From Turneriella parva DSM 21527 (GTDB lineage Bacteria; Spirochaetota; Leptospiria; Turneriellales; Turneriellaceae): DNA of 64,000 nucleotides. The notes under the pieces are model-generated. The model was given only the letters and a program-made list of their open reading frames with translations, made no database searches and was not told where the DNA came from. The position numbers and the translations under genes are program-made. Within the stretch, counting starts at the first letter, position 1; each line of letters opens with the position of its first letter. The stretch lies in the NCBI RefSeq assembly GCF_000266885.1, contig NC_018020.1, positions 2,418,001 through 2,482,000 on the forward strand. The letters are read 5' to 3'. Below are positions 49,843 to 56,516 of the stretch, piece after piece.

Positions 49843-52412
49843 AAATTAGTTGCATATTGGTTTCAACGTTGTTTTTTCTGGCGTGCTCAGTGAAGCCGCA
49901 GCTCGATATCGTTACATTGCAACGAGATCTCGAACCGCCGCGTGTATTGACTGTGACGCCGGTAAATGGTACCACCCAGGTGACGGATTTACCACGAATT
50001 GAAATCGTCTTTAGCGAAGCGATGGATAGTAACTCGCTCAATAGCGCGACGATTTACCTGAAGAAAGCCGGTCTGAATCTTGGTGGCACTATTTTGTACG
50101 ATGCGCCATCTCGCAAAGTCACATTGACACCGGCAGGAAGGCTATCGCTAAATACCGAACATACGCTGACTATAAGCACGGGTGTAAAAGATTTGGCTGG
50201 CAATAGCCTTGTCTCTGATTTTACTTCGACATTTTCCACCGATAGCTGCCCCGGACCTCAGGCCTCTCAGCCAAAACTAGGTTTTAACAATGACGTGTCT
50301 GCGATTGCCAAAATCGGCTGCGTGATCTATGTTGGGGGTGATTTCACCTCGGTCGGTGTCGAGACCGGGGGTGGGGTGCCCCTGAATACAGCCACAGGGA
50401 ATATTGAATTTGGTGTGAACCACTTACCGATTAACGGGTCGGTGAGCGCCGTAGTCTCAGACGGAGCAGGTGGGTGGTATATTGGCGGCACCTTTACCCA
50501 GGTCGGGGCTGAGCTGCGTAAGAATCTGGCACACGTACGCTCAGACGGCAGCCTTACTGCCTGGAACCCGGGGGCTGACCTTTCTGTGACGGCATTGGCG
50601 ATCTCGGGTGACGCGGTATATATCGGGGGCTATTTCACAACTGTCGCAGGCGCTGCTCGAAGTCGTGCAGCCGCAATTAGCACAAGTGGAGTCCTCTTGC
50701 CTTGGAACCCAAATGCCAATGGGCAGGTGTTGGCGCTTGCGGTCTCAGGCACAACCATTTTTGCCGGCGGCAACTTTACTGAAATCGGCGGCGGCACCCA
50801 GTCAAATCTCGGGGCGCTCGATGCGGCGACGGGAAATCTTTCAGGGGGGCATCTGAACCCAAGCACGAACTACGAGATCTATAGCCTAGTAGTTTCTGGT
50901 GCAACGCTCTTAGTCGGCGGTTCATTTACATGCATTAACACTTCGAACCCGGCGCCGGCCTGCACAGGTGGTACAAATCGCAACCGCCTTGCCGCATTCA
51001 GCTTAAGTGGTAACCTCTTGAATTGGGCACCGACGCTAAATGACTCTGCACATGCAATTTCTGTTTCCGAAAACATCGTCTATGTTGGTGGTAGTTTTTC
51101 GTGCTATGGCACAACAAATGCAGGCCCAACTTGTACTGGTGGCACGAACCGAAATCGGTTGGTGGCGGTCGATGCGAGTGCTAATTGTCTGGCAAACTGG
51201 TCTGGCTCTTGCGCGCAAGGTGGTGCAAATCCGTTGCAGGGCTGGAACCCTGATGCGGACAATCTCGTGAGGGCATTATCAGCAACTGATAGTGCAGTTT
51301 ATGTTGGTGGAAATTTTACGAGCATAGGTGTCACAGCTCGTAATCGCCTCGCCGCCGTAGGTAAAGATGGTACTGTTCATGCTTGGAATCCCAATCTTAA
51401 CAACTACCCATTCTTCATTGCCAGCGGCTCGAACTCAATCTATGTTGCTGGTACGTTTACTACGGTCAATAATCAGGTGAGAAATCGGCTTGCAGCCATT
51501 AGTACTGACGGAGTCTTGCAGGTATGGAGTCCGAATGCAAATTCCACGGTCAGATCGATAGCAGCAACTGCCAATTCGATTATTGCCGGCGGAGATTTTT
51601 CGCAGATCAATTCAACCGCTCGTAATCGTCTTGCTGCGATCGCGCCCGATGGCACGCTTCTGAACTTCAATCCTGGGGCAAATAGTTCGGTACTGTCACT
51701 GGCTACAGGCAATGGCAAGCTTTACGCCGGTGGTTATTTCACGACTATTGCAGGCCAATCACGCAATCGAGTCGCTGCGTTTGATCTATCGACAAAACAG
51801 CTTCTGGCCTGGAATCCAAATGCTGGTGATGCAGTCTCAACGATAAGTATTTCTGGCAGCACAGTCTATATCGGCGGTTATTTTACGGGACTAAATGACA
51901 ACACGACATCTTGTGGTACACCCGGCCTTGTCACGCGAAACAGAATCGCAGCTGTCAATGATACCGACGGGTGCGCGACGTCTTGGAATCCCAATGCGGA
52001 TTCAAATGTCAATGCAATCGCAGTACTAGGGGCCGAAATTTACGCGGGTGGTAGTTTTACGACAATCGGCGGTGGGGCGCGCACCTATTTGGCGCGACTT
52101 GACGCCGTCACGGGTATGTTGCTCGATAATCCCGCATCTACCGGCAGCATTTATAGTTTGGTGGCCGGCAGTAATCAGATTCACGCAGGTGGCGTTTTCA
52201 CTACGATCGGCGGCATCGTTCGCCGGTATGCCGGTGCCGTTGGTTCGGAGGGAAACGTGACGCCATGGAACCCGAACGCCGATATGCACGTTTATGCCTT
52301 ATTGATCGTTGGCAATGTTGTATATATGGGGGGAGGATTTACCTCTATCGGCGGTTCACCGCGCTCACGTTTTGCCATGGTGAATGCCACTGACGGTAGC
52401 CCGATCTGGTAA
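49839..52412 (+). CDS. Lipoprotein with Ig-like domain and 14 propeller repeats
   Basis: An 857-residue surface-type lipoprotein. The lipobox is FFLAC (Cys 16). Residues 30-130 form an SbsA/Big_5-type Ig-like domain (VTPVNGTTQVTDLPRIEIVF, FSEAMDSNSLNSATIYL). Then 14 repeats of 40-60 residues, each with YVGGxFTxxG, RNRLAA and W-NPNA motifs, fill the rest, as expected for two seven-bladed beta-propellers; the last repeat stops after its first strand, ASDGSPIW-like, allowing ring closure. Short Cys-containing insertions interrupt several blades. It overlaps the preceding gene by 4 bp. Probably a surface binding protein. Confidence 0.82.
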   Translation: MKISCILVSTLFFLACSVKPQLDIVTLQRDLEPPRVLTVTPVNGTTQVTDLPRIEIVFSEAMDSNSLNSATIYLKKAGLNLGGTILYDAPSRKVTLTPAGRLSLNTEHTLTISTGVKDLAGNSLVSDFTSTFSTDSCPGPQASQPKLGFNNDVSAIAKIGCVIYVGGDFTSVGVETGGGVPLNTATGNIEFGVNHLPINGSVSAVVSDGAGGWYIGGTFTQVGAELRKNLAHVRSDGSLTAWNPGADLSVTALAISGDAVYIGGYFTTVAGAARSRAAAISTSGVLLPWNPNANGQVLALAVSGTTIFAGGNFTEIGGGTQSNLGALDAATGNLSGGHLNPSTNYEIYSLVVSGATLLVGGSFTCINTSNPAPACTGGTNRNRLAAFSLSGNLLNWAPTLNDSAHAISVSENIVYVGGSFSCYGTTNAGPTCTGGTNRNRLVAVDASANCLANWSGSCAQGGANPLQGWNPDADNLVRALSATDSAVYVGGNFTSIGVTARNRLAAVGKDGTVHAWNPNLNNYPFFIASGSNSIYVAGTFTTVNNQVRNRLAAISTDGVLQVWSPNANSTVRSIAATANSIIAGGDFSQINSTARNRLAAIAPDGTLLNFNPGANSSVLSLATGNGKLYAGGYFTTIAGQSRNRVAAFDLSTKQLLAWNPNAGDAVSTISISGSTVYIGGYFTGLNDNTTSCGTPGLVTRNRIAAVNDTDGCATSWNPNADSNVNAIAVLGAEIYAGGSFTTIGGGARTYLARLDAVTGMLLDNPASTGSIYSLVAGSNQIHAGGVFTTIGGIVRRYAGAVGSEGNVTPWNPNADMHVYALLIVGNVVYMGGGFTSIGGSPRSRFAMVNATDGSPIW

Positions 52413-52413
52413 G

Positions 52414-52545
52414 AGCGAACACACCGTGCGCAGGCATATCGAGAATATATACGAGCGGCTTGAGGTCAACAGCAAGAAAGAAGCGATACGCGCCGGGCAC
52501 AAGCTGGGTTTCTTGAAGAGTATGGCGAAGTGGGTTTCGTGAGGG
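52414..52545 (+). pseudogene. 3'-terminal fragment of a response-regulator gene
   Basis: 132 bp matching 48479-48610, the end of the LuxR response regulator gene, with only about seven mismatches. All fall at synonymous positions (for example CGG/AGG, CAC/CAT, CTA/CTG). It codes in frame for SEHTVRRHIENIYERLEV and the rest of the helix-turn-helix to the same stop, but has no start or receiver domain. The match begins 2 bp after the stop of the propeller gene. It is a truncated relic from a diverged copy. Confidence 0.85.
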
Positions 52546-52568
52546 ATAGGGCAAGATGCCCTATGGAC
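52546..52568 (+). promoter_or_regulatory. Regulon palindrome copy g, after the regulator relic
   Basis: Arms ATAGGGCA (52546-52553) and TGCCCTAT (52557-52564) around AGA, followed by GGAC. It directly abuts the relic of the response regulator and is 95 nt before the small lipoprotein ATG at 52660. Confidence 0.8.
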
Positions 52569-52659
52569 TTTTTCTCGGTCTTATGGCAGAAAAAGTCATG
52601 TTCAGTGTAACGGTGCGTACCGACGAAGCAGGCATTGAATTGAATAGAACGGAGGAAAC

Positions 52660-52830
52660 ATGAAACGATGGAATTTATGGCTAATTGCTGGATTTCTATG
52701 CGCTGCAGTCGGCTGTGGCAACAGTGATTCGCAGTCTAGCCCAGCAGCGTCGTCTGCAGCTGGTGCTACAACTGGTCAAGAAGACTGCGTGCTAGGGACA
52801 AAAACTATAGACAATTGCAAAGTACAGTAG
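52660..52830 (+). CDS. 56-residue lipoprotein
   Basis: A short frame MKRWNLWLIAGFLCAAVGC has a signal with lipobox (AAVGC, Cys 19), a Ser/Ala/Thr-rich linker and a tail with two Cys (EDCVLG, DNCKVQ). It has an excellent ribosome site (GGAGG, 4-5 nt before ATG). It is led by palindrome g and is 10 bp before the next gene. Small lipoproteins of this shape are common in spirochaetes. Function unknown. Confidence 0.75.
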   Translation: MKRWNLWLIAGFLCAAVGCGNSDSQSSPAASSAAGATTGQEDCVLGTKTIDNCKVQ

Positions 52831-52840
52831 AGGAGACTAT

Positions 52841-53380
52841 ATGAAAGCATTCAAAGAAGGTATTCAAAAAGGACTAGGGATTATTGTTGTTTTCGGTACG
52901 GCAGTATTTGGCTACAACGTGGCAGGCACGGTAAAAACATGGAGTTCCGGGGAAACTCTCACAGCAGCAGATCTCAACCAGACTGTACAGTCGCTCAAGA
53001 CTGCGGTAGAAAATGCAGCTCAATTTTACGAAGCTGGGGGTGGTTATTACCATAGCGCAAACACTTACCAGTGGGGTAGTTTTTTCGGCATAGGGGGCAC
53101 GGCGACCGCCGAAAAAGTTACTTCAATGCCGCGAGCTGGTAAAGTGAAGAACTTTACGCTTAAACCGACCAGCAATACAGTGGATGCAGCCTGTACACTT
53201 ACATTGCGTAAGAATTCTGTCGGGACGACCATAGCGGTCACGATACCAGCTGGGAGCACGACACAAATTGCAGACGCCGATACCGTAGACTTCATAGCGG
53301 GTGATAATTTGGGCTGGTACGTGGCCTGTCCCGGTTTTACGACAGGTTCTGTCGGTTACGACGTTACGTTTGAATTCTAG
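52841..53380 (+). CDS. Exported beta-sandwich protein of unknown function
   Basis: A 179-residue protein. An N-terminal hydrophobic segment (KGLGIIVVFGTAVFGYNVAG) could be a signal or anchor; then LTAADLNQTVQSLKTAVENA, a helix often seen at the base of trimeric tail or collar-type proteins, and a C-terminal beta-sandwich ending VGYDVTFEF. This layout is reminiscent of phage-tail-associated or surface fibre proteins, but the match is only in appearance. AGGAG precedes ATG 52841. It is in the palindrome-g operon after the small lipoprotein. Confidence 0.65.
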   Translation: MKAFKEGIQKGLGIIVVFGTAVFGYNVAGTVKTWSSGETLTAADLNQTVQSLKTAVENAAQFYEAGGGYYHSANTYQWGSFFGIGGTATAEKVTSMPRAGKVKNFTLKPTSNTVDAACTLTLRKNSVGTTIAVTIPAGSTTQIADADTVDFIAGDNLGWYVACPGFTTGSVGYDVTFEF

Positions 53381-53573
53381 ATACGTGACATCGGCAAGTG
53401 AGGGCTGTCAGGTCGCTGGCCAATCTACGCTGGATGGGTCAGATTTGGACTTTGTGCCGGTCGGGTATATCGTTGGTTCGTGCGGCAATATTGTCGGTTC
53501 AGCACTTGCCCTGCCAGTCAGAGAGAAAAGTATATTGACAATGGGAATGATTGAAGTTAGGGTGCTCACGTGA
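53381..53573 (+). pseudogene. Possible remnant of a coding sequence between two island genes
   Basis: In a frame shifted from the preceding gene, codons from about 53390 to the stop at 53571-53573 read as plausible protein (STLDGSDLDFVPVGYIVGS, then SILTMGMIEVRVLT), yet no start codon with a ribosome site fits. The stop overlaps the next gene's GTG (GTGA), as a real upstream gene would. Either an eroded C-terminal piece or simply non-coding. Confidence 0.3.
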
Positions 53574-55270
53574 AAGCAGCACAGTTTTTTTTCGCCCCTT
53601 TCCTCATAGCGCTTTCTATCTCATTTCTGGCGCAATGCGGAAAAAATACTGGTGAAGCAACCTCGGGTCAGACCGCCGCAGCGACGCCAACGTTTACGAT
53701 TCTTTATGCCGGTAATGGAAATACCGGAGGCACCGTACCTGTTGATAGCAACAACTACCCAGCAGGGGCCAGTTTTACCGTGTTAGGAAATACCGGTACC
53801 CTCGTCAAAACTGGCTTCGTCTTTGCGGGTTGGAATACCTTAGCCAATGGGACAGGCACTGCATATTCGGCCGGCAGTACGTACTCGATGGGTTCCGCGA
53901 ATGTTACTCTCTATGCTGCTTGGACCCCTGCTTATAATGTAACCTACAATGGAAATGGTAGTACCAGCGGCAGCCTACCAGTTGATAGTAACAACTATGT
54001 CGCAGGTTCAAGTGTGACAATCCTAGCGAATACGGGAAATCTGATTAACAATAGTATAGTCTTTGGAGGTTGGAACAGCGCCGCTGATGGTTCGGGAACG
54101 GATTATTTACCTGGAGCTAGTCTGGTAATGGGAAGTACAAACCTAGTTCTCTATGCGAAATGGACTCCAAATTATACAATTACCTACAACGGCAACGGCA
54201 ATACTGGGGGCACAGCGCCAACAGACTCATTTTCTTACGCAGCTGGCGCCAACGCGACCGTCTTGTCAAACACAGGGAACCTGAGCAAGGTTAACTTCAC
54301 ATTTATCGGGTGGAATACAGCTTCGAATGGTTTAGGCACATTCTATCCGCCTGGCACTACCTGCGCAATTGCAAGCGCGAATGTGAATCTATATGCCATT
54401 TATCTGGGGAACTTCACTGCGCACAATCCACCGCAGGCAAATATTTGGCGTTCTGTAGCTTATGGGAACGGCGTGTTTGTCGCCGTCGCGCAGAATGGTA
54501 CAAATCAAGTGATGACCTCGTCAGACGGAATCACGTGGAGCCCGCAAAATGCATCCGAGGCAACCTCATGGATGATAGTCACTTATGCTGCCAGCAAGTT
54601 CGTCGCTATCGCTTTTGGTGGCATAAACCCCGCCATGATCTCTGCAGACGGCATCGCCTGGGCAGGGCATAGTATTTCAGAATCCAATGCCTGGCGTTCC
54701 GTCACGTATGGTAACGGTGTATTTGTTGCCGTGGCTGGCAACGGTACAAATCGTGTGATGACCTCACCCGATGGATTGATATGGACAGCCAGGCAGGCAA
54801 TCGCGGCGAACGACTGGCAATCAGTAACATTTGGCAACGGCTTATTCGCCGCCGTTTCAGGTGATGGTTCAAATCAAATAATGACCTCTCCCGATGGTAT
54901 TTTCTGGACAGCCAGAAATGCGCCAGAGGCGAACCAATGGTTATCTGTAACCTTTGGAAACAACGTTTTTGTCGCAGTCGCTAACACTGGCACAAACCGC
55001 GTGATGACCTCGAGCGACGGAACTAACTGGATCGGCAGGACGGCCAGCGAAGCCAACCAATGGCGATCCGTAGTTTACGGCAACGGCCTGTTCGTTGCAG
55101 TAGCAACAGACGGCGTCAATCAAGTGATGACCTCACCCAATGGCATTAATTGGATGGCAAAAGCAGCGCCAGAACCTAATTCTTGGGTATCCCTGACCTA
55201 TGGCCAGGGCCTTTTTGTTGCCGTATCCCTGAACGGCACAAATCGAGTGATGCGCGCTGTCTGGTTTTAG
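53570..55270 (+). CDS. Lipoprotein with three InlB-type repeats and a seven-repeat propeller
   Basis: A 566-residue lipoprotein. The lipobox is FLAQC (Cys 23). Residues about 42-285 hold three InlB/Listeria-Bacteroides repeats (YNGNGSTSGSLPVDSNNY, FGGWNSAADGSGTDY, YAKWTP pattern). Residues 290-566 hold seven repeats of about 41 residues, each with W-SVTYGNGVFVAVA and MTSPDGI-W motifs; seven is the number for one closed propeller. Such proteins are usually surface-exposed and bind ligands or host/matrix molecules. The start is GTG 53570, overlapping the preceding stop. GC content and repeat style differ from housekeeping genes. Confidence 0.82.
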   Translation: MKAAQFFFAPFLIALSISFLAQCGKNTGEATSGQTAAATPTFTILYAGNGNTGGTVPVDSNNYPAGASFTVLGNTGTLVKTGFVFAGWNTLANGTGTAYSAGSTYSMGSANVTLYAAWTPAYNVTYNGNGSTSGSLPVDSNNYVAGSSVTILANTGNLINNSIVFGGWNSAADGSGTDYLPGASLVMGSTNLVLYAKWTPNYTITYNGNGNTGGTAPTDSFSYAAGANATVLSNTGNLSKVNFTFIGWNTASNGLGTFYPPGTTCAIASANVNLYAIYLGNFTAHNPPQANIWRSVAYGNGVFVAVAQNGTNQVMTSSDGITWSPQNASEATSWMIVTYAASKFVAIAFGGINPAMISADGIAWAGHSISESNAWRSVTYGNGVFVAVAGNGTNRVMTSPDGLIWTARQAIAANDWQSVTFGNGLFAAVSGDGSNQIMTSPDGIFWTARNAPEANQWLSVTFGNNVFVAVANTGTNRVMTSSDGTNWIGRTASEANQWRSVVYGNGLFVAVATDGVNQVMTSPNGINWMAKAAPEPNSWVSLTYGQGLFVAVSLNGTNRVMRAVWF

Positions 55271-55349
55271 GTCAAGAGGCGAGTATGCCGCGCACGGCCA
55301 AACCAGGCGCAGGCATCGCCGCTGCAGTGGAACTTCAGTGTTAGTCGCG

Positions 55350-55396
55350 GCTCAGCAGCCCCACGAAACCCGGGATTAGCGGGGCTGAGACCCCGC
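55350..55396. terminator. Alternative stem-loops between two convergent genes
   Basis: CAGCCCC at 55356-55362 can pair with GGGGCTG at 55381-55387, or GCGGGG at 55379-55384 with CCCCGC at 55391-55396. The two share bases and exclude each other. They lie between the stops of the propeller gene and the Cys-rich protein gene. Weak U-tracts. Confidence 0.45.
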
Positions 55397-55405
55397 CCAC
55401 AGTTC

Positions 55406-55768
55406 TTACTCTACCTTTGCCGGGGCTGAAAGCGCGCCTTTGCAGGCGTCGCTTAGCTGCACCTCGTTTTCTTTAAGGCACTTGATGATGCGGCCTTCAC
55501 CCGCCTTTACCTGCTTGCAGAGCTTTTTGTAATCGGCCTTGCAGGCCTTCTTGATGTCGCGGCTCTTTTCGCGCACCTGTGCAATGTGGTTCTTGCAGCC
55601 TTCAGAGAGCTCGTTTTCATGCTCTTTCATGCACTGCCACATGCCCTTGTGGTTGCCTTTGATCACATTGCCGCAGAACTTTTCGCGGTCGGCGCGGCAT
55701 TCGCCTTTGGCAGAAATGGCAGTAACGCTCATGAGAGCGGCGATGGAGAGAATCAGGTATTGTTTCAT
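55406..55768 (-). CDS. Periplasmic cysteine-rich-repeat protein
   Basis: A 120-residue exported protein with signal (YLILSIAALMSVTAISA). The mature part has two cysteine-rich GLG1-type repeats: CRADREKFCGNV, then MWQCMKEHENELSEGCKNH, then CKADYKKLCKQV, then IIKCLKENEVQLSDACKG, giving eight Cys in regular spacing. Such small proteins are common in the periplasm and of unknown role, perhaps metal or redox related. ATG 55768 has AAGGAG 7 nt upstream. Confidence 0.85.
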   Translation of the reverse strand: MKQYLILSIAALMSVTAISAKGECRADREKFCGNVIKGNHKGMWQCMKEHENELSEGCKNHIAQVREKSRDIKKACKADYKKLCKQVKAGEGRIIKCLKENEVQLSDACKGALSAPAKVE

Positions 55769-55875
55769 AGAGTACTCCTTATTGCAGTTTAAGCTGTAAA
55801 GATATTACGCCAGCCAACGCGGGTTCGGTCTTTTTCTTGCCGCCATGCTGGTATTACGGTATACTGCATGCAGCC

Positions 55876-56094
55876 ATGAGTGCTGTTACAGCCAAATATC
55901 AAGCCACTTTGCCTAAGCCTGTGCGTGAGAAGCTGCAGCTTAAGGCGGGTGACAAAGTCACATTCTCAATAGAAAACGATCGGGTGTACATCCAGAAAGC
56001 GACCGGCTTCGATGTACCCTATTTGCGCTCGCTCGAAACGACGCTTGAAGAGTGGGCGTCGCCTGAAGACGAAGAGGCTTATAAAAATCTATAG
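55876..56094 (+). CDS. AbrB/SpoVT-type antitoxin
   Basis: A 72-residue DNA-binding antitoxin: MSAVTAKYQATLPKPVREKLQLKAGDKVTFSIEND is the swapped-hairpin AbrB domain, and the C-terminal tail (LETTLEEWASPEDEEAYKN) is acidic, as expected for toxin binding. ATG 55876 is chosen since the domain starts there; the frame is open to 55837. It is 62 bp upstream of a PemK-like gene, the standard order. It should bind its own promoter. Confidence 0.85.
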   Translation: MSAVTAKYQATLPKPVREKLQLKAGDKVTFSIENDRVYIQKATGFDVPYLRSLETTLEEWASPEDEEAYKNL

Positions 56095-56107
56095 GTAGAA
56101 TTCCCGG

Positions 56108-56140
56108 AAATGATTCGGCAACGACGTCGCAGAATCATTT
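56108..56140. promoter_or_regulatory. Inverted repeat between antitoxin and toxin genes
   Basis: AAATGATTC at 56108-56116 and GAATCATTT at 56132-56140, with CGACGTCG, a palindrome, near the centre. It lies between the antitoxin stop and toxin start and could be a second operator or an RNA stem that tunes toxin translation. Confidence 0.5.
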
Positions 56141-56156
56141 ACGGCCCGAGTTAAAG

Positions 56157-56516
56157 ATGAATCATCTCGTGCAATTCGACGTCGTCAAGGTGCCATTTCC
56201 CTTTACGGAGCTGCCTTTCATGAAGCGAAGGCCAGCGGTTGTCCTTTCTGATGCTGCGGCATTTCAGTTTTCTGCGGGCGAGGGCAAACGCGTGCTCGCC
56301 ATGATCACAAGCAGCAAACACAAGCCCTGGCCGCTCGATACCCATCTGAGTTCTCTCAAAGACGCAGGGCTCAGTCAAGATTCGCTGATTCGACTCAAGA
56401 TTTTCACGCTCGATGAATCATTGATTCTTGCAAAGATTGGCGCCCTGTCTCGAAAAGACAGAGCAACCTTAAGCGCGAATCTCGCAAAGCTTTTCGCCCT
56501 GGAAAAAAATGCATAA
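56157..56516 (+). CDS. PemK/MazF-like toxin
   Basis: A 119-residue small protein: VQFDVVKVPFPFTELPFMKRRPAVVLSD is the typical MazF-fold opening, followed by VLAMITSSKHKPWPLDTHL and LIRLKIFTLDESLILAKIG. MazF/PemK toxins are mRNA endonucleases; the critical Arg and Thr/Ser sites appear as R-RPAV and ITSS. It follows the AbrB-type antitoxin. The last 8 bp overlap the start of obg, so toxin and GTPase share a transcript. The stop is in another frame of the obg start. Confidence 0.8.
   Translation: MNHLVQFDVVKVPFPFTELPFMKRRPAVVLSDAAAFQFSAGEGKRVLAMITSSKHKPWPLDTHLSSLKDAGLSQDSLIRLKIFTLDESLILAKIGALSRKDRATLSANLAKLFALEKNA

Noticed and set aside
52345-52554. 69-residue minus-strand frame over the regulator relic
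   Set aside because: It is the antisense image of the regulator fragment (a similar frame exists opposite the real gene end).
34975-52568. The seven palindromes as a mobile repeat (REP or MITE)
   Set aside because: Copies are only 23 bp, flanks are unrelated, the direction always faces a gene, and the spacing to ATG is nearly constant in five copies. These are traits of a binding site.
49839-55270. CRISPR or tandem DNA repeat array
   Set aside because: The repetition is in protein sequence and degenerate at DNA level; no identical direct repeats with spacers were found here or elsewhere.
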